From NCBI GenBank assembly GCA_027924645.1, contig BSBN01000843.1, positions 496,001 to 560,000 of the forward strand: a stretch of 64,000 bases of DNA, given 5' to 3'. Position numbers and translations under genes: made by a program. Positions 57,019-64,000 of this stretch are shown here, one piece after another. The notes below the pieces were generated by a model. It was not told where the DNA came from, ran no database searches, and saw only the letters and a list, made by a program, of their open reading frames with translations. Numbering within the stretch: the stretch's first letter is position 1; every line of letters begins with the position of its first letter. This stretch comes from Cunninghamia lanceolata. Taxonomy: Eukaryota > Streptophyta > Pinopsida > Cupressales > Cupressaceae.

Positions 57019-58860
57019 ATGGATGATCAAACTTCACATCAGTCTGATCGTCCAGGTGACACTAGTGATAGTTCTACTTTATATGTTGAGACTATTGAGA
57101 GGTTTGAAAATGCTTTGAGTTAACTTGACCGAACATTACATAACACACCAAACTTGTCAAATAGAGACAAGTTGGTTATGATCCGAGAGGAGATCACACA
57201 TGTGATTGACATCATTCAATCATACAACCCTTATGATTAGATTAATGTTGACATGTTCTATGCATCACTTTCTCAAAGTGTTGGTGGCAATGAAAATGGT
57301 CATTTGTTTCTAGGTTGGTTTTACTAGATAATGTTCTCACCATGTTCCCATCTTATAGGGAATGAGAGAGAGTGAGAGGCTATTCCCCCACCAAGTGTGA
57401 GGATTGAATTGTGGGTCCTTTTATCTATCCTAGATTTTTGGCAGCACATCACAAATGGCCTAACAATGATGAGTTGCCATTATATTTTTCAAACAATTAT
57501 TTGCAGAGTTACATTTACATTTATCTGTTGATTATACATATTTCCCTAAACATGTTGGATAGGGGAGAGGGAGGTTTGCAGACAAAGTTGAGTAAAGACA
57601 ACTAGATTTTCCACCTCCTGTGAACAAGAGGTCCTTAGTTGGTCCACACCTTTTGGTTCTTCCAAAATGTGTGGAACTAGCAGAAGCCGTAGAACCATCA
57701 CTAAACACCTCAAGATGCAAGATTGTTGAGAGCCTCATGACTATTACTAGTGAGGTTGATCAGTTGTCATATGATTGTGTTGGGAGATATTTATTACATC
57801 CATGACATCACATTCCTCCCACTAAGGACACATCAACCTGTTTTGATCATTACTCTCCACATGATGTGGCACGGATTAGTGGAGAGCATGTTTTGCATAA
57901 TATGACTAGATACCTCGCCAAGGATTTATTAGATGCATAACAGTTCATTGGTGATGAGTATGGGATCCCACTTGATGGTAAATCCACACATGTTAGGGAA
58001 TATTTTGGTAGACAGAGGAGGCATGGTGAGGCAACTTCACAGGGTTTGGGGAGACATCATGATGTTCTAGTTGGTCCTACATGCTCCACCCCTCAGCATG
58101 TTCCAAATCAGGTTCAGGTTACTACACCTGATATTCTAGGAGGTGAGTATAGCAGGCTTCTTTTTGGCACTGAGCCTACACCATCTACATGTCTCTCGTT
58201 CTCCCTCCATTCTTCTAAGATTAATGGGATTGGGAGGGTCCTCGATGCTAATGTAGTTGAGATAATTTATTTTAAAAAATTACAATCTAAATTAAATCAT
58301 GTGCATGTTCAAGCTTTGACTCTTGACTAAAATTGTGTGTACATGTATGAATTAAATGTGTATATTAAACTCATGCCGATGTCTTAGCACTTGGATATGG
58401 AGATTTGCAATATGCTAGCAATCCTAGACATCATCATGAGGTATTGATTTTTAAGTACACATATATCTTTAATAACTTTTACATACACACATCAAGTACA
58501 AGTTTTCTAACTAAATACGCATGGATATATACATGTACATGTCATATAGGTTCCAGGATTAGGTCATGCTTCTTTTCAAACTCTTGTGCATGCTCATCGT
58601 CTACATGATCCAGACCTTGGATGTTAGGTAATTTAGAGATTTGTCAAGTATTAATTATTTATTTAAAATTAAAATAGGTTATATATATGTTTTTAAAATT
58701 TTATGGTGTTTCATGTGTAGGGCTCGGGTCAAGGATCAGTTAGACAGGGCTTGGGTCAAGGATCAGGACATGGCTCAGGTTAGAGATTAGGACATGGCTC
58801 GGGTTAGGGATTAGGACAAGGCTCGAGACATAGCAAGGCTCAATCCATTCGTTGAGATCT
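57019..58860 (+). pseudogene. Unrecognised multi-exon gene-like remnant
   Basis: A protein-like frame starts MDDQTSHQSDRPGDTSDSS at 57,019 and runs to a stop after RDKLVMIREEITHVIDIIQS, with a TAA (57,121) and a TAG (57,238) inside. A second segment, about 57,600-58,330, stays in one frame through two stops (57,803 and about 57,938): KRSLVGPHLLVLPKCVELAE, SEVDQLSYDCVGRYLLHP, GEHVLHNMTRYLAKDLLDA, DEYGIPLDGKSTHVREYFGR. Further exon-like pieces with splice signals follow at about 58,386-58,440, 58,551-58,617 (VPGLGHASFQTLVHAHRLHD) and 58,721-58,851. The last is a 24-nt repeat whose frame reads Gly-Ser-Gly-Gln/His units with TAG in place of Gln codons. I do not recognise the family. It may be transposon-derived (plant transposase or mobile-domain proteins have tails of this style), but that is a guess. 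Confidence 0.45.
58721..58830 (+). repeat. 24-nt minisatellite in the last exon-like piece
   Basis: Four to five units of 'ggctcgggtcaaggatcagg' type, 24-26 bases each. The multiple-of-three unit keeps a frame open apart from TAG codons at Gln positions. Confidence 0.8.
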
Positions 58861-59727
58861 ATCTAGACATTTATGAGTTGTTAAATTACATGAGTTGAAC
58901 ATGTTTTATATTTGTACCATTGGACATTATGAGTATATTTTAGATATATATACGTGCTTATGTTTTATATCTAGAGACGTTCGTAAATTATGAGTCACAT
59001 GTATGTTTTATATTTTAGTTTTATATCTTGGACATTTGATTATTATTGATTTATGATAGAAATTTATTTATGATGGAATTTATTTATGATGAATTTTACA
59101 TAGATTTTTCTTACAAAGGTACCTATATGCTAGTACCATTTGCAATTGCAATATTAATATAATAAAATTGTTTAATTAAATAAAATTATTTAATTAATTA
59201 TTTATGATGAAATTTGTACATAGATTTTTCTTAGAAAGATACATGTATGCTAGTTGTAATATTAATATAATAACATTATAATTAATTATTTATATCTAGA
59301 GACATTCTTAAATTATGAGTTGAATATATGTTTTATATTAAATAGTTTTAAATATCTTGGACATTTGGACATTATTGATATAATAATGTATTATAATTAA
59401 TTATTTATAATAATTATTTAATTGAGATATAATGTGTTATAATTTCATAACTTTATACTGGCATACATGGATGTGCCTGATAGGTCTCTAGATGGATAAC
59501 TATCTTCTTGGAAGTAACAATTCAAAGGTATACATTGAAAGCCACCATCAAGAATATTATTTAAGAATTGATATATAATTTTTTATAATTTCATTTAACT
59601 TTGTACTGACATGTGGATGTGTAAAATTCATTTAACTTTGTACTGACATGTGGATGTGTCTAATGGGTCTCTCTGGATAACTATCTTCTTGGAAGTAACT
59701 TTATAACTATCAACTTTGATCAACAAT
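58861..59727. other. AT-rich non-coding stretch with short duplications
   Basis: Repeated words such as 'tagatttttcttacaaag'-like (59,101 and 59,221), 'acttgtactgacatgtggatg'-like (59,610 and 59,638) and 'taactatcttcttggaagtaa' (59,498 and 59,678) show local tandem duplication. No coding signal. Confidence 0.5.
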
Positions 59728-60900
59728 TGTAACGCCCCGCCATAGACACCTTAGAAGACAACACATCTATGCTATGCAATGCGAAAAAAAAAAAATTGTA
59801 TAAGATAACAAGGTAAGGTTTAGCAAATCAATACACATCATTAACTAACAACTTGTCTTCTAAGGTCCCATGGTTGCATTACTTGATAAATTAATCAACA
59901 TAATTTAACATGCATCATTAACTAACATCAGTAGATCATTCTAATTCTATTGCATAAAATCAATAAACATTTACATCTCCATATCACAACATCAGATAAG
60001 TAATCATCAGGATCTAATTCACAGTTACAATTTCTCCTCACATATGAGTACAACATTATATTGTTACATTATCACCTTTTGAATACCTACATTATGAATC
60101 AACTGGTACACAAGACTAGTACATGAATATAGATCACTGCCTTCTTAACTGGTACAAGATCTGATGCCAGAAACACAAGATATAACCCACAACGGCAAGG
60201 GAAAATACCAATGGATAAAAAGCTCTTCCACCCGACCATGTGGAACCCTGAGGTCCACCCCCTGAGCTAGGAGTTAACATGAGGTCCCCACTACAACATA
60301 CGGTCAGGTAGACAGTAGGCTATGAGACAACACATGACTATCACAAGTTACCACCACAAACCACACAACAGTACTTCCAAAGGCAACACTTAGCAAATGG
60401 GGAGAATACAACTAGGGAGGCTAAGTTGTAGTAAGGAGAGTGTCATCGCATGGTCCTAACATGGGTTACCCAGGCAGTCTCTCTCTAGATACTGCCCCCA
60501 TCTATGGTTACCCTGGCAGTCTCTCTCTAGACACCAGCCCCATAGGATGACGCATGCGAAAACAACCTTCCTTTCGTGATGACAAGGAAGTAGATCTGCC
60601 AATCCCGGCCTTCTCCCCTCATCTTTAGTCTGAACTAGCACTATAGGCATGAGTGAGGAACAAACATCTTATTATCTTGTTAGTGTGAAAACTACCCAAC
60701 CCCTAGGTATTTTATTATGTTATCACTGAATTACCAACTCCCAGTGGGTTACCTTGGCTAGCCACTTGGCACCGGCCCCCACATTGGAAGCCACTCCCTT
60801 ACCTACAACTAGGAAACCCTACACAACAAGCATCCATAAATCATGCAAGGCATTTACCTTCTTGCATACAAGTCTCAACATAAGATATCAACAGAGCAAG
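59728..60900 (+). repeat. LTR fragment of the same family as insertion D
   Basis: Starts TGTAACGCCCCGCCATAGACA. It aligns, as inverse complement, with the right end of D (28,500-29,631), sharing 'atctatgctatgcaa', 'acaacttgtcttctaagg', 'ccacccgaccatgtgga' and 'ggtccaccccctgagcta'. Two tandem units of 'ggcagtctctctctaga' lie at 60,472-60,530. I found no matching right end. Confidence 0.7.
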
Positions 60901-61618
60901 GCACGGGTCCTCTTGCTCCAAGGTTTTCAATCATAAGCAAGGTCTAATCCAGAGCAAGGCATGGGTCCTCTTGCTTGGTCGTCACATCCACAAGAACCAA
61001 AGATAGAGAAAGGTAAACATTACGTAAAACCAACAAGTTCAATCTTTTACATAAACCAATACAATAATTATTACAACTTTCAAGATGGACTTAACAATCT
61101 TGTCACGACATGATAACAATCATAACCACATGAATTAGGTACCCTGAACGAGGCATAATCCATCTTGCACATGAACCTTTCAAATAGGAACCATAATGTA
61201 AAGGAGTCAACATCACATTAAGCCAACTCATATACAACCATTACAAAATCACATATTCACAAAAGTCAAAACACAATAACATTTGCCTCTGGAAACTCAA
61301 CCTTGACAACATGGCTCTGTTATGACCTTTGATATGACTTGCACAAGTTACACTATCAAAACCCAAATATAATATTTATAACCCTAATTCCAACCATCGT
61401 AACTCAATGGATTAAATTTTATCTACATTATTATGTATTCATGTCGGTTCTCATTTAACCACGTTAACCAAATGCAACAATTATGATTCTAACAATAATG
61501 TTTATTTTAAATCAATAATCAAATAACGATATATAATTATGAATAACGATGAATAATAGCATTATTCTAAATTTCTAATTTAATGGGGCATTTTAACTAA
61601 ACATCTCCTTCATCTTGA

Positions 61619-61649
<31 letters not shown>

Positions 61650-62117
61650 TAAATACCATAGATTATAGAACAGCAAATATTTTTCATCCCATAATAAGCA
61701 TAGGGACCAACATTATCATAATTTATCACCAAGAGTAGACAAAGGCCACCACCTTTTCAATAGTTATCATTCTCTTTCGTAGGGAGTAAAACCTGAAATA
61801 AAATGTTAAGTAAAGACTTTAGAATCATTGATGTGGAGATTAAAGCCTTCAAGTTGGAGAGGATCCCCATCATGCACATGTTATGCACTTAACGTTACAT
61901 GGCTAAAGGGATTTGCTATAGTTTTGAAATTTTTCACTATCAAATAAAATCATGCCATATCGTAAATGCGAATTGGGGAAGGATTGCCATTATAAGCTAT
62001 CAAGTAAATAAGTGGGCCCCTCATATTTCCAAACAGATGCTATATGACCCTATATTGATATGTCTATGAACTCAATCATAAATGCCACATTAAAGGATCA
62101 TTCTTACTAATACCAAC
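60901..62117. other. Non-coding stretch, probable continuation of the LTR family
   Basis: 'agagcaaggcacgggtcctcttg' is duplicated (60,893-60,918 and 60,952-60,974). An 'aat' microsatellite lies at 61,620-61,650. No gene is supported. Confidence 0.4.
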
Positions 62118-62560
62118 ATGTGGTGGATCACCATCAACACTAGAGTCCATAGAAGTAACTATGTAAGTCTTGAGTACTTTCAACCTGAACAATGGACCTA
62201 CTTCACTGATGAAAATAATTTGGGCATGCAGCAACTAAGGATTGGTCCATGCCACAACACCTCAAACCCTAATCTAATGACGATTTGGGGCAAGTCAAAG
62301 TTTTCCATTCAAAAGAGATGTGTTTTTAGCAGTCTTTAAGATGCGGCATACAAGGAAGAGCTTACAGGGTCATTTGCTGTGTAGAGAAGGTGTAGTGAGG
62401 ATTTTAGATATATTACTGGTATCATGGAAATGAAATTTGATTACAATGATCATTTTGTATGCAATGTGATTGACAAGAATAGAGAAATATACGCAATCCA
62501 AGATTCTCTCCAGATATTGGCAATGTCAATTTCACCCATGCATAAATATTAAACCTAGGA
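62118..62560 (+). pseudogene. Unrecognised ORF fragment
   Basis: A 73-codon ORF (SNYVSLEYFQPEQWTYFTDE then NNLGMQQLRIGPCHNTSNPN) followed, after a stop, by a further protein-like stretch in the same region (TGIMEMKFDYNDHFVCNVID, then REIYAIQDSLQILAMSISP). Composition is gene-like rather than random, but I recognise no family. Probably one more host or transposon gene fragment. Confidence 0.3.
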
Positions 62561-63700
62561 ATTGTGTATAAAGCCATCATTAAAAAGCTGAATACTCAAG
62601 AGTATTAACAACGAAAACTTACATTATACTGATTGATGGATACTCAAGATTTGAGATCTTTTGTGCTTGCTGAAGGTGACTGGCATTAAATTTATCACTT
62701 TGCAGACCAATCTAGCGACTGCATTTCCATTTAATGTAAAAGTTGCAAGTATTTTATCACTACTTTGATCACCCGGTGGACCCCATTACTCGCGAAGAAC
62801 ATCAGATTGTTTCAATAACTGAGTTGCCTATGGGCTTGATATGTCTACCTTTATTTAAGAATTAATGTCTTTCCAATTTGCGAAACATGATTTTCATTTT
62901 AAATAACACCTTGCAGACAAAATCAATAAGGCAACAAATTTAGCTTAAACGGTTATCTAGAAAGGTAGGATGGTCCTTCTCACAAATATATTCATTCATT
63001 GCATGCGTCTTTACCTGGTACATCTAACAACCCTTATCTGCAAGACTGAATGTTTTTCCTAGTACAGTGATAGCCATACAGCATTGATGTTTTATATGAA
63101 CAAACAGCCCTGTTAAGCTTGCTATGATTTCCTCATGTTCATATTCCAATTACAGCTGGATACAATTACTATGGCCCATTCCCTGTCTAGTTACTAGATA
63201 GTAATTCTTGCTGGTACCATCAGCATGCATTTACACAGGAAAATGTTGTAACATTTTAGTTAGTAGCTACATAAGGACATCGCCATGATTCTATAAAAGA
63301 CTTCTTAAAAGGCCACCCAATAATTTCTTTAACATAAATTTCTATTGGTTTGCAGCAGAATAGATGCTTTGCAAGTGAAACAGGGTGGGATTCTAGTAGC
63401 TCACTATTTTGTCACTAATTATTTTTATCTTCTTTTGACACCATTAATAGCAATGATTACACAGCAAGAACAAGGATAAAACCTTGTGATAGAGGGAGTG
63501 CATGAAAAATAATGGTTGGAAACCATATAATCCCTGACACAATCCTAGTAGTGGCTCCATGCATAATGAACCACTTTCAGTTAGACAAAATAGTAACTTT
63601 TATTCAGCCATAAAGATCCCACCCAAATTAGTCCAACGTAAATCCTCTGACTATCCTTGGTTATTTATACAGAATTTCAACCAGAAGTACCCTGGTGAAC
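62561..63700. other. Non-coding stretch
   Basis: No coding, RNA or transposon signal that I can support. Confidence 0.35.
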
Positions 63701-64000
63701 ATGCATGCAAAAAGTGGAATTATAATCAAGGCATGTAGATGCCTAAAAGGAATATAGAATGCCACGATTGCAGGATTTGTTCAAGGCAGATTCGTTGAAA
63801 GCCTTAAAAAAAACTTTTAAGCAAGTGCAACCCGTACACATGTAGTCAAAATGTGGAAGCATGCACGAAGCACATGAACTATTTGACAAAATGCCTCAAG
63901 AAATGTAGTATCACAAAATGCAATGATTGCAGTATACACAGAAAATTGACATGTTGAAAAGGCTTTAAAAAGTTTCAAGCAAAAGTAGTTGGTAGTGTAA
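63701..64000 (+). pseudogene. PPR protein remnant running off the window end
   Basis: PPR motifs on the plus strand with frame changes: MHAKSGIIIKACRC (63,701; family MYAKCGSIDKA), MPKRNI (63,739), NATIAGFVQGRFVESLKKTF (63,758), then CGSMHEAHELFDKMPQEM (63,852) with a TAG, then pieces of 'WNAMIAGYTQNGHVEKALKS' near 63,915-63,970. The same PLS pattern as 8,642-9,600, on the opposite strand. The frameshifts and stop make it non-functional; its end is outside the window. Confidence 0.85.

Noticed and set aside
1..64000. tRNA, rRNA or other structured RNA genes
   Set aside because: No tRNA-like box A/box B pairs or rRNA words were recognised by eye; the only tRNA-related sequences are primer-binding sites.

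Overview
This window looks like intergenic DNA from a large, retrotransposon-rich seed-plant nuclear genome, most likely a gymnosperm and plausibly a conifer. The pentatricopeptide (PPR) remnants use the stereotyped repeat wording seen in conifer PPR families, introns and LTRs are long, and gene fragments are scattered between stacked transposons. The gymnosperm assignment is inference; the plant assignment is firm. I see no intact host gene. The only long uninterrupted reading frames are retroelement ORFs.

Layout. From 1 to about 15,000 lie decayed host-gene fragments: a UDP-glycosyltransferase (minus), a Copia LTR joined to an RPK2-type receptor kinase fragment, an AHSA1/Aha1 fragment, a PPR fragment (minus), and an eIF5B pseudogene that keeps its introns and encloses a PHD-finger/acetyltransferase pseudogene. 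From 15,025 to 33,299 lies a minus-strand Ty1/Copia element (E). It was split by an LTR-type insertion D (18,642-29,631; 5-bp target duplication AAGAT). D was in turn split by a LINE (21,529-27,758; 13-bp target duplication). From 33,300 to about 50,660 an unrecognised minus-strand coding sequence (A) is split by LTR element B (34,222-50,067). B carries no visible polymerase but has a long Pro/Ser/His/Asn-rich ORF with a G-patch-like motif. B was split by a young, coding-intact Ty3/Gypsy chromovirus C (35,219-43,165; 5-bp target duplication GTTGG). From 51,440 a third LTR family (F) is followed by a 1.8-kb tandem duplication without coding content. From 57,019 to 58,860 lies an unrecognised multi-exon gene-like remnant ending in a 24-nt minisatellite. 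From 59,728 an LTR related to D runs in the opposite orientation. The last 300 bases are another PPR remnant.

How the parts work together. The organisation is layered transposition rather than a pathway: two independent three-level nests (E>D>LINE and A>B>C) can be ordered in time from junctions and target duplications. Only C looks capable of encoding a full set of retrotransposon enzymes. B has recognisable LTRs, a primer-binding-site candidate and a polypurine tract, so it could have been mobilised by another element's enzymes. Decay is dominated by changes consistent with deamination of methylated cytosine: the C LTRs differ only by transitions plus one indel, and the LINE carries 14 premature stops but no frameshift.

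No clearly new biological system is demonstrated. The best candidates for something undescribed are element B with its G-patch ORF, the LTR/receptor-kinase junction near 5.3 kb, the CCGAT motif array in the C LTR, and the unknown gene near 57-59 kb.
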